From contig SSFF01000004.1 of NCBI GenBank assembly GCA_008015235.1, positions 248,001 through 312,000 on the forward strand: a stretch of DNA of 64,000 nt. Direction: 5' to 3'. The stretch comes from Rhodoferax sp. (GTDB lineage: Bacteria; Pseudomonadota; Gammaproteobacteria; Burkholderiales; Burkholderiaceae_C). Positions 43,320 to 50,369 of this stretch are shown here, piece by piece. Made by a program: the position numbers and the translations under genes. Under the pieces are notes generated by a model that worked only from the letters and a program-made list of their open reading frames with translations, had not been told where the DNA came from and did not search any database. Position 1 is the first letter of the stretch. Each line of letters opens with the position of its first letter.

Positions 43320-43562
43320 ATGTTCAAAGGCGACGTCATCCGCAAAGAACGAAAGCCCAGCCAGCCTGCGTCCACCTCCACGGTTGACCAAAACGTTGCA
43401 CAGCAAGAGCCCGACCCACAGCGCATCCCGCCATCCCTGCGCCATTGGGGCCACAAAGACCGCGACCAAACAAACACGGCCCCGCTGGAAAAGCTCCGTG
43501 CTGGCACCAGCTTCGGCGGGGGCCAGGCCGACCACCTGCGCTCCACCTTCAAAGGATTCTGA
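43320..43562 (+). CDS. Hypothetical small phage protein
   Basis: An 80-residue hydrophilic protein, MFKGDVIRKERKPSQPASTSTVDQNVAQQEPDPQRIPPSLRHWGHKDRDQ. It is probably disordered. It lies between the large terminase and the Mor-like regulator with short gaps. No family is recognised. Confidence 0.55.
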   Translation: MFKGDVIRKERKPSQPASTSTVDQNVAQQEPDPQRIPPSLRHWGHKDRDQTNTAPLEKLRAGTSFGGGQADHLRSTFKGF

Positions 43563-43564
43563 CT

Positions 43565-43924
43565 GTGACGGAAACCAGCAAAACCCCCGAGCTCGACACC
43601 CGCCTGCAGGCCGATCCCGACCTGGTCGACCGCATTTTCGAATACATCTTTTCCGACCCGGCCATGGCCCATGCCCTCAAGGCCATGGCGGGTGGTGGCG
43701 AAAAGAAGGTTGGCCAGCTCAAAACGGCGGTGCGGGCGGAGTTTCGCGGCGAAGAGTGTTACATCGCCGGGCGGCCGGCCACCGCGCGTCAGCAAACCGT
43801 CTCGCAGGTGCTCGCACTGTTCAATGGTCGCAACGCTTCTGAGGTGGCCAGGCGCTTGGGCATTGGCCGCGCCACCGTGTACCGCATCATCAAACAGTCC
43901 AGCGCGTCGCGCGGCGGTGGGTAG
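43565..43924 (+). CDS. Mor-like transcriptional activator
   Basis: A 119-residue protein from GTG 43,565 (VTETSKTPELDTRLQADPDLVDRIFEYIFSDPAMAHALKAMAGG). The second half resembles the Mu Mor/C activators: LKTAVRAEFRGEECYIAGRPATARQQTVSQVLALFNGRNASEVARRLGIGRATVYRIIKQ, ending in a helix-turn-helix. It is embedded among head genes. A 25-bp dyad lies 12 bp after its stop and again before the capsid gene, so it may activate late transcription from within the late operon. Confidence 0.75.
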   Translation: MTETSKTPELDTRLQADPDLVDRIFEYIFSDPAMAHALKAMAGGGEKKVGQLKTAVRAEFRGEECYIAGRPATARQQTVSQVLALFNGRNASEVARRLGIGRATVYRIIKQSSASRGGG

Positions 43925-43936
43925 GGAATCTGGTTT

Positions 43937-43961
43937 GTCTCACGTTTCCTGAACTTGAGAC
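43937..43961. promoter_or_regulatory. 25-bp dyad, copy 1
   Basis: GTCTCACGTTTCCTGAACTTGAGAC. The outer arms GTCTCA/TGAGAC and inner GTT/AAC are symmetric. It differs from the copy at 45,692 by one base. It lies in the 63-bp gap between the Mor-like gene and the gpW-like gene. Confidence 0.7.
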
Positions 43962-43987
43962 ACCAAGCCCGCTACTTTACGCGGGCC

Positions 43988-44209
43988 ATGGCCTTCTCCC
44001 AAACCGACCTCGATAACATCAATACCGCCATTGCCACGGGTGAAATGACCGTGGAATTCAATGGCCGGCGCGTCACATACCGCAGCATGGCCGAGCTGGA
44101 GCGGGCCAGATCAATCATAGAAAGCGACATTGCTCGCGCTAGTGCTGCATCCGTAGCTAGGCCCCGCAGTGTTTACCAATTCCGCTTCACCACGGCCCGA
44201 GGAGACTGA
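43988..44209 (+). CDS. gpW-like head-tail joining protein
   Basis: A 73-residue protein, MAFSQTDLDNINTAIATGEMTVEFNGRRVTYRSMAELERARSIIESDIA, with the helix-beta hairpin-helix pattern of lambda gpW. It lies just before the portal, as in lambda. The track ORF adds 11 residues that read through the dyad. Confidence 0.85.
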   Translation: MAFSQTDLDNINTAIATGEMTVEFNGRRVTYRSMAELERARSIIESDIARASAASVARPRSVYQFRFTTARGD

Positions 44210-44213
44210 CCGC

Positions 44214-45707
44214 ATGGCCGCCACACCCACACTGCTGGACCGACTCATCGGCCAATTCAGCCCGGGCGCCGGGCTGCGCCGCATGCGAGAGCGGGAACTG
44301 TTGCAGCGTGCCTATGAAGCCGCCAGCCCGCGTGACGGCTGGAAGCCCCGCCGTCCCGGCGCCAGTGCCAACGCTGACCACTTGGCCGACGCTGCCACCA
44401 TTCGTACCAAGGCGCGCAACCTGGTGCAAAACGTCCCCTATATCGCTGGCGGACTGGAAAAGCATGTGGCCAACGTCATAGGCACCGGTATCGTGCCGCG
44501 CAGCCTGGCCACCAACGCCGACGCCATCGACGCACTGTGGTCCGAGTGGGGCCGTGTGGCCGACGCGGATGGTGAGCGAGACATCTACGGGCTCATGGCC
44601 ACGGCCGAAACCGCTATGGAGCAAGATGGTGAAGTCCTTGTGCGCCTGCGCAACCGCCGCCCAGAAGACGGCCTGCCGGTGCCCCTGCAGCTGCAGGTGC
44701 TGGAAATCGACTGGCTCGACTCCAGTAAAAATGGAACTACCAACGGTGGAGGCACCATCATTGGCGGCGTGGAATATGACGTCTTGGGCCGAAAAACTGC
44801 CTATTGGCTCTACCCGCACCACCCAGGCGACCCCCAGGCCAGCCTACGCGGCATGCTGCGCCAGGAGAGTAAGCCCGTTCCGGCAGCCGCCATCCTGCAC
44901 CTGTTCAACCCCAAGCGGCCCGGGCAGGGCAGGGGATTTTCGCGCCTGGCGCCCATCATCAATGCCGCCCGCGACCTGCGTCTGTATGAAGACGCCGAGC
45001 TGCACCGCAAAAACCTGGAAACCCGCCTGGGAGTCATTGTCAGTGGCGATGCTGAGGCCTACAACAATGGACTGGACCCTGAAGAGGTCAAAAAGACAGG
45101 AAATTTGGGAGAGCTTCCTAGTGGTGGAATACTGCAGACTACTCCAGGCGTGAACATCACCACCCTGGAGCCCAAGGCCGCGCCAGGTTACGTGGAATAC
45201 GTTAAACACCACCTGCACCTCATTGCTGCCGGGATGGGCATTACCTACGAAATGCTCAGCGGCGACATGAAGGAGGTCAACTTCAGCAGTGCCCGGGTGG
45301 CCTTGCTGGAATACCGCCGCAGCGTCGAGCACCTGCAGTGGCTCACCCTCATACCCAAGCTGTGCGAACCCATTTGGCGTGCCTTCATCGAGGCTGCCTA
45401 CCTTGCAGGCAAGGTGCGATCCACTGACTACCGTGTCGACTGGTCTACTCCCAAGTGGGACTACGTCAACCCCGAGCAAGACGTCAAGGCTGAACTTGCC
45501 GAAATCTCCGGCGGCCTATCGAGCTACAGCGAAAAACTGCGCCGCCGCGGCTACAAGCCAGACCTGGTTTTTTCAGAGTTGAAGAAAGACCTTGAGCGCC
45601 TGCAAAAAGACGGAACCTTGTCACTTCTGCTAGCCCTGCAGGCCCATGCGGCAGCGCTTGCGGAGCCAGCTACGGCCGCCTCGTCAAAATCGTCTCAGGT
45701 TTCCTGA
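44214..45707 (+). CDS. Phage portal protein, lambda type
   Basis: A 497-residue portal (ATG 44,214, MAATPTLLDRLIGQFSPGAGLRRMRERELLQRAYEAASPRDGW) with family segments NADHLADAATIRTKARNLVQNVPYIAGGLEKHVANVIGTGI and GAGRGFSR-type turns (GQGRGFSRLAPIINAARDLRLYEDAELHRK). Its stop lies inside the second 25-bp dyad, which encodes its last residues (SQVS). Confidence 0.93.
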   Translation: MAATPTLLDRLIGQFSPGAGLRRMRERELLQRAYEAASPRDGWKPRRPGASANADHLADAATIRTKARNLVQNVPYIAGGLEKHVANVIGTGIVPRSLATNADAIDALWSEWGRVADADGERDIYGLMATAETAMEQDGEVLVRLRNRRPEDGLPVPLQLQVLEIDWLDSSKNGTTNGGGTIIGGVEYDVLGRKTAYWLYPHHPGDPQASLRGMLRQESKPVPAAAILHLFNPKRPGQGRGFSRLAPIINAARDLRLYEDAELHRKNLETRLGVIVSGDAEAYNNGLDPEEVKKTGNLGELPSGGILQTTPGVNITTLEPKAAPGYVEYVKHHLHLIAAGMGITYEMLSGDMKEVNFSSARVALLEYRRSVEHLQWLTLIPKLCEPIWRAFIEAAYLAGKVRSTDYRVDWSTPKWDYVNPEQDVKAELAEISGGLSSYSEKLRRRGYKPDLVFSELKKDLERLQKDGTLSLLLALQAHAAALAEPATAASSKSSQVS

Positions 45708-45716
45708 ACTTGAGAC
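45692..45716. promoter_or_regulatory. 25-bp dyad, copy 2
   Basis: GTCTCAGGTTTCCTGAACTTGAGAC, one base different from the copy at 43,937. It overlaps the portal stop and lies 26 bp before the protease-capsid start, so it may mark an internal late promoter or a regulator-binding site. Confidence 0.7.
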
Positions 45717-45741
45717 AGGCACATGGGCACATTGCGTGCTC

Positions 45742-47757
45742 ATGCCACAGCAAATCACACAAACTACCCAATTGCTACCCGCCATGTTGCGGGCTGCACA
45801 GATCGAGCCCAGCAGCTTCAACGCTGACAAGCGTACGGTTGAAGTTGTGTTCACCACCGGCGCCAAAGTTCGCCGCTACGACTACTGGCGCGAGCGCTGG
45901 TACGACGAAGAACTGGTGGTCAGTGAGGATGCTGTTGACCTTACCCGCATGAATGCGGGCGCCAGCGTGCTCAACACCCACGGCCAGTACGACCTCAATG
46001 ACGTGATCGGCGTGGTCGAAAGCGCCTGGATCGCTGGTACCGAAGGCCGTGCCAGCGTGCGCCTGTCCGACCGCCCGGAAATGGCCGGCATCGTAGCCGA
46101 CATCCAGGCGGGCGTCATTCGCCACATCAGCGCAGGCTACAGCGTGCAGCGCATGGAAGTCGTGCGCCCCGAGGAGCGTACCGACGGCGGTGTTGACTGG
46201 CTCTACCGCGCCGTGCGCTGGACCCCCGCTGAAATCAGTTTTGTCCCCGTTCCTGCAGATGCCGGCAGCGGCACCCGCAGCAAACCCGAGCAAGGCACCC
46301 AGCCCTGCGAATTCATCACCCGGGCAGCCGCCCAAATCCAGGAGAACCCTATGCCTCAAGGCAACGAAACCGGCGGCGCCACCGCAACGCCCGCCTCTGA
46401 AACCCGCGCCAATCCGGCGCCTGCTTCCGCCCAGGTGGTGGACACGCAAGACCTCATCGCCCGCAGCGCTGAAATCAGCGAACTCTGTGCCCGCCACGGC
46501 ATGGCCCACATGGCGGCCGACTTCATTCGCTCCGGTTCCGATGTGGGTGCAGCCAAGTCCAAGATTCTTGATGCTCTGGCCACCCGTGACGCCGCCGCTG
46601 GCGGCCATCGCAACGTTGGCACGGTCGTAACCGTGAAGGACGAAATGCAGGTTCGCATGGCGGGTATCGAACAAGCCATCCTGCACCGCGTGGCACCCGC
46701 TACTACGTTGGACGACAACGGCCGCCAGTACCGTGGCATGAGCCTGCTGGAAATCGGCCGTGGCTTCCTGGAGGCCCATGGCGTGCGCACCAGCGGCATG
46801 GATCGCCTGCAGCTTGCTACCCAAATCCTGCACTTCCGCGCAGGCTCCATGGGTACCAGCGATTTCTCCAGCCTGTTTGCCAACGTCGCCAACAAGCGCC
46901 TGCGCAGTGCCTACGACGAAAACCCTGGAACCTACGCCATGTGGGCACGCCGCGCGCCCAATGCCCCGGACTTCAAGAATATGTCGGTGGTGCAATTGTC
47001 TGGCGCACCTGACTTGCTGCAGACCAACGAGCATGGCGAGTTCAAGTACGGCAAGATGACCGACGGTGCGGAGTCCTACGCGGTGCTCACCTACGGCCGC
47101 ATTGTCAGCCTCACCCGCCAGGCCATCATCAACGACGACCTGCGTGCCTTCGAGCGCCTGGTGTCTGCATTCGGCTTTGCAGCTCGCCGCCTGGAAAACC
47201 GCACCGTCTACAGCCAGCTCACCGCCAACGGTAATCTGGCCGACGGCGGCGCGTTGTTCAATGCCACAGCCATCACCACTGCTGGCGGCCATGCCAATCT
47301 GGCTACCGGTGCCCCCAGCGCACTGCAGCTCTCCAGCCTCACCACCGGCCGCACCGCCATGCGCCTGCAAAAGGGCCTGGCCAGCGAAGAGCTCAACCTG
47401 GCTCCCAGCTACCTCATCGTGCCCGCTGCGCTGGAGCAAACCGCCTACCAGCTCACCAGCAGCAACTACGTTCCTGCCCAGCAGTCCAACGTCAACGAGT
47501 TCCGTACCGGTGGCCGTACCGCCCTGGAGCCCATTGTGGAACCCATCCTGGACGCCAACAGCGCCACCGCCTGGTACTTGGCTGCGCAGAGTTCGCAGGT
47601 CGATACCGTCGAGTACTGCTACCTGGACGGCGCAGAAGGCCCGGTCATCGAAAGCGAAGTCGGTTTTGAGACCGACGGCGTGGCCTACAAGTGCCGCCTC
47701 GACTTTGCGGCCAAGGCCATCGACTTCCGCGGTCTCTACAAGTCCGCTGGCGCCTGA
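45742..47757 (+). CDS. Prohead protease-major capsid fusion
   Basis: A 671-residue protein from ATG 45,742 (MPQQITQTTQLLPAMLRAAQIEPSSFNADKRTVEVVF). Residues 1-200 resemble HK97-type prohead protease (SVLNTHGQYDLNDVIGVVESAWI, IRHISAGYSV, EISFVPVPADAGS). Residues from about 250 on are a major capsid protein (RMAGIEQAIL..., RRAPNAPDFKNMSVVQLSGAPDLL). An ATG at 46,351 (MPQGNETGG) has an AGGAG seven bases upstream, so a separate 468-residue capsid precursor may also be made. Confidence 0.88.
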   Translation: MPQQITQTTQLLPAMLRAAQIEPSSFNADKRTVEVVFTTGAKVRRYDYWRERWYDEELVVSEDAVDLTRMNAGASVLNTHGQYDLNDVIGVVESAWIAGTEGRASVRLSDRPEMAGIVADIQAGVIRHISAGYSVQRMEVVRPEERTDGGVDWLYRAVRWTPAEISFVPVPADAGSGTRSKPEQGTQPCEFITRAAAQIQENPMPQGNETGGATATPASETRANPAPASAQVVDTQDLIARSAEISELCARHGMAHMAADFIRSGSDVGAAKSKILDALATRDAAAGGHRNVGTVVTVKDEMQVRMAGIEQAILHRVAPATTLDDNGRQYRGMSLLEIGRGFLEAHGVRTSGMDRLQLATQILHFRAGSMGTSDFSSLFANVANKRLRSAYDENPGTYAMWARRAPNAPDFKNMSVVQLSGAPDLLQTNEHGEFKYGKMTDGAESYAVLTYGRIVSLTRQAIINDDLRAFERLVSAFGFAARRLENRTVYSQLTANGNLADGGALFNATAITTAGGHANLATGAPSALQLSSLTTGRTAMRLQKGLASEELNLAPSYLIVPAALEQTAYQLTSSNYVPAQQSNVNEFRTGGRTALEPIVEPILDANSATAWYLAAQSSQVDTVEYCYLDGAEGPVIESEVGFETDGVAYKCRLDFAAKAIDFRGLYKSAGA

Positions 47758-47817
47758 TAGCCAACCACCCGCAGCCAGCCTGCGGGTTCCACCAGAACTC
47801 AACTTCCGGAGACCAGC

Positions 47818-48162
47818 ATGAAAAATTTCGTACAAAAGGGTGAAGTCCTCACCTTGACCCCCGCAGCCGCCGTCGCGTCGGGCGTTGGCTACCTGTTTGG
47901 CAGCGCTTTGTTTGGCGTTGCCACCAATGATGTAGCCAACGGAGCAAACGGTGAATTCATCACCGAAGGCGTGGTCGAAATCGCCAAAACCTCAGCCCTG
48001 GCCATCAGCGTTGGTGATCGCCTTTACTGGGATTCCACCAACAAGTGCGTCAACAAGACGTCTACCGCCCAGCAGCAGGTCGGTGTGGCTGTGGCTGCCG
48101 CAGGCAATCCCAGTGCCACCGTGCTGATGAAGATCGGTGCGGCACTCGCTGCTGCAGCCTGA
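47818..48162 (+). CDS. DUF2190 capsid-associated protein
   Basis: A 114-residue protein, MKNFVQKGEVLTLTPAAAVASGVGYLFGSALFGVATNDVANGANGEFITEGVVEIAKTS, with the DUF2190 pattern found directly after capsid genes in many siphophages. It is probably a capsid decoration or stabilising protein. Confidence 0.8.
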   Translation: MKNFVQKGEVLTLTPAAAVASGVGYLFGSALFGVATNDVANGANGEFITEGVVEIAKTSALAISVGDRLYWDSTNKCVNKTSTAQQQVGVAVAAAGNPSATVLMKIGAALAAAA

Positions 48163-48185
48163 TTCTGGGTTGATCTGAGCGATCA

Positions 48186-48476
48186 ATGGCCACGGCATTT
48201 GCAACCCTTGAGGCGCGCGTCAATGCTGCTGCCATCAAGCAGCTGGCAAACGCAGAGGCCATTCTTGACGGCCAGGAAGTCATTGGTATTTTTGATGCCA
48301 CCCCGGCCATCTTCAACATGCTCGCAGGCTCTTCCCCCACCTTCCTGCTCGCCAGCGCCTCGGTCCCCGCCGACCCGCGCAACCTCGCCATGGTGATTGG
48401 CGCAACCAGTTACGTCGTGCGCGAATACACGCACGATGGCACTGGCCTGTGCACCCTGAAGCTGGAGGCCGCGTAA
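48186..48476 (+). CDS. Probable head-tail connector (gpFII-like position)
   Basis: A 96-residue protein, MATAFATLEARVNAAAIKQLANAEAILDGQEVIGIFDATPAIFNMLAGSSPTFLLASASVPADPRNLAMVIG. The layout between capsid and tail-terminator genes fits a head-completion protein of the lambda FII type. Its stop overlaps the next start (TAATG). Confidence 0.6.
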   Translation: MATAFATLEARVNAAAIKQLANAEAILDGQEVIGIFDATPAIFNMLAGSSPTFLLASASVPADPRNLAMVIGATSYVVREYTHDGTGLCTLKLEAA

Positions 48477-48916
48477 TGGCCCACATGCGCACCCAGATCC
48501 GCCAGGCCTTGGTGGCTGCCCTCACCGGGCTTCCTGCCACCGGCGCGCGCGTCTTTGTGAACAGCGTTTACGAGCTGCGTGCATCTGATCTGCCTTGCCT
48601 GTTGGTGCAAACCGGCGACGAGCCGCAAATCGACGCCATGGTCGTGGCTGGCACTGCTCAGCAGCGCCAGCACCTGGTCATGGTCAAGGCCGTGGCCAAG
48701 CAGGCTTCCGGGCTGCAAGACGCATTGGACCAAATGCTGCTTGAGGTGGAGGGAGCATTGGCCTTGTCCACCCTGGGCGGCCTGGTCAAGCGCATGGAAC
48801 TCAAGGCCATAGCCACAACCGACAGCGCAGCACTCGACACCCCGGTCGGCGAGCTTACTGCCACTTGGTTTGTTACCTACCTCACCCCGACTACCAACCC
48901 CGACACCCACCTATAG
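48476..48916 (+). CDS. Tail terminator (gpU-like)
   Basis: A 146-residue protein, MAHMRTQIRQALVAALTGLPATGARVFVNSVYELRASDLPCLLVQTGDEPQIDAMV, with the pattern of gpU/tail-terminator proteins. It sits between the connector and the tail tube gene, as expected. Confidence 0.7.
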   Translation: MAHMRTQIRQALVAALTGLPATGARVFVNSVYELRASDLPCLLVQTGDEPQIDAMVVAGTAQQRQHLVMVKAVAKQASGLQDALDQMLLEVEGALALSTLGGLVKRMELKAIATTDSAALDTPVGELTATWFVTYLTPTTNPDTHL

Positions 48917-48925
48917 GAGATCACC

Positions 48926-49567
48926 ATGGCCTACTATTTCGCCGAAGGATCCTCGATCCAGTTTTCTACCACATTGGCATCTGCCAAGACCATCACGGCA
49001 ATCACCAATGCCAACCCAGCTGTTGCAACCAGCACGGCACATGGCTACACATCTGGTGACGAAATTCTGCTGACATCCGGCTGGGAGGATGCAACTGACA
49101 CCGTCTACACGATCACTGTTGTCGATGCCAACAGCTTCCAGATCAACGGCCTTGACACCAGCAATACCAGCTTCTTCCCAGTAGCTACTGGAACAGGTAC
49201 TGCGCAGAAGCTCAGTGGTTGGACGACTGTCCCCCAGGTACTGACCATCAGTGCCAGCGGCGGTGATGCACGGTTTACCACCGTCACGCCGCTATCCAAG
49301 CGCAATGCCATCAACATCCCGACTGGCTTTAACGCTACCAGCATCACCATGTCGCTGGCGCACGATGCATCGCAGGCCAACTACAAGACCATGATCGGCA
49401 TCAGCCGCACTTTGTCGAAAGTTGCCATCAAGCAAGTCATCAGTGGTGGCGCAGTCACCTACGGTTACGGCTACATGAACGTATCCGAAACCCCCAAGCT
49501 CAACAACAACCAGGTCAACACCGTGGATGCGGCCGTCACCATGCTCGGCCGCACCATGAGCTACTGA
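48926..49567 (+). CDS. Major tail tube protein
   Basis: A 213-residue beta-rich protein, MAYYFAEGSSIQFSTTLASAKTITAITNANPAVATSTAHGYTSGDEILLTSGWEDA, ending LNNNQVNTVDAAVTMLGRTMSY. Position and composition fit a siphophage tail tube protein with an N-terminal Ig-like or CBM-like part. Confidence 0.8.
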   Translation: MAYYFAEGSSIQFSTTLASAKTITAITNANPAVATSTAHGYTSGDEILLTSGWEDATDTVYTITVVDANSFQINGLDTSNTSFFPVATGTGTAQKLSGWTTVPQVLTISASGGDARFTTVTPLSKRNAINIPTGFNATSITMSLAHDASQANYKTMIGISRTLSKVAIKQVISGGAVTYGYGYMNVSETPKLNNNQVNTVDAAVTMLGRTMSY

Positions 49568-49678
49568 GCCTGACTCTTTGCGCGCGGCAGGGTATTGGGG
49601 GTTCCCGGTGCCTGTCAGTCTTGCCCGAGCTGGCAGCCGCGCGCAATTCATTCATCGGGCCTACCCATCGGGCAAATC

Positions 49679-50014
49679 ATGGCAATCAAAATCGTTCTCT
49701 CCGACAAAGTTGGTATTCAAGTCAGGGGTGCAATCAACGACGAAGCTGGCGTGGCGCAAGCTTTTGACTTTCGTCTTGTTTGCAAGCGTCTGGATGCTGC
49801 ACAGATCCAGCAAAAGGTGAATATCAACTCACAAGCCTCGCTGGTGGAATTCCTGGCCGATGTCGTAGAGGATTGGTCCGGCGTTCGTGACGGCAATGAC
49901 AGTGTGTTGCCCTATAGCGAGCAAAACCTGCAGGCTCTGTGCAACATCCCAGGGGTTTCCGCGCTGGCGTTCAAGACCTACATGGCGGAGGTCGGGGCTA
50001 AGGAAAAAAACTAG
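49679..50014 (+). CDS. Tail assembly chaperone, short form (gpG-like)
   Basis: A 111-residue protein from ATG 49,679, MAIKIVLSDKVGIQVRGAINDEAGVAQAFDFRLVCKRLDAAQIQQKVNINSQASLVEFLADVVEDWSGV, ending AEVGAKEKN. It lies between the tail tube and tape measure genes, the G position. The stop follows directly after a slippery A-AAA-AAC, so it is also the N-terminal part of a frameshifted product. The track ORF adds 28 upstream residues without support. Confidence 0.8.
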   Translation: MAIKIVLSDKVGIQVRGAINDEAGVAQAFDFRLVCKRLDAAQIQQKVNINSQASLVEFLADVVEDWSGVRDGNDSVLPYSEQNLQALCNIPGVSALAFKTYMAEVGAKEKN

Positions 50015-50361
50015 CGGCGCTCGCCAGAGCGCTTGCCCTCGACACCAGCAACAAGCCCCATGCAGAAGACGCCAACAATCCCTTCATTGCAGCCCACATC
50101 GCAGCGGGTGCAGCACCGCACCAGGAAGCTTGGCTTTGGCCTTGCAACCAGGAAGCTTGGGGCTACTGGCTGGGTGTCCAGACCCAATGGAATGTCGGTG
50201 CATCAGGTGCAACCGGCTTGCGGTATGAGGGTGTCCGGGCCTACCTTGACGAAGTCGGTTTGCAGGGTGAGTTGCGCCAGCAGGTCTGGGCGGCAGTCTG
50301 TGCCTGCGAGCGCGCCACCTTGCAGGCTTGGGGTGAACTTCGTGATCAACAAGCGCATTGA
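49679..50361 (+). CDS. Tail assembly chaperone, long form by -1 ribosomal frameshift (gpGT-like)
   Basis: A -1 shift at 50,005-50,011 (A-AAA-AAC) would join the first 111 codons to a 116-codon frame (50,011-50,361) that has no start of its own. That frame reads LAALARALALDTSNKPHAEDANNPFIAAHIAAGAAPHQEAWLWPCNQEAWGYWLGVQTQWNVGASGATGLRYEGVRAYLDEVG. This is clearly protein-like and resembles DUF1799, which is known at this locus. The product would be about 227 residues. A 6-bp hairpin (GCGCTC gcca GAGCGC, 50,017-50,032) follows the slip site after 5 nt. The ORF track misses the second frame. Confidence 0.8.
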
Positions 50362-50369
50362 GGTGGTGC

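Noticed and set aside
45775-47835. Minus-strand ORF of 686 aa
   Set aside because: Antisense of the protease-capsid gene.
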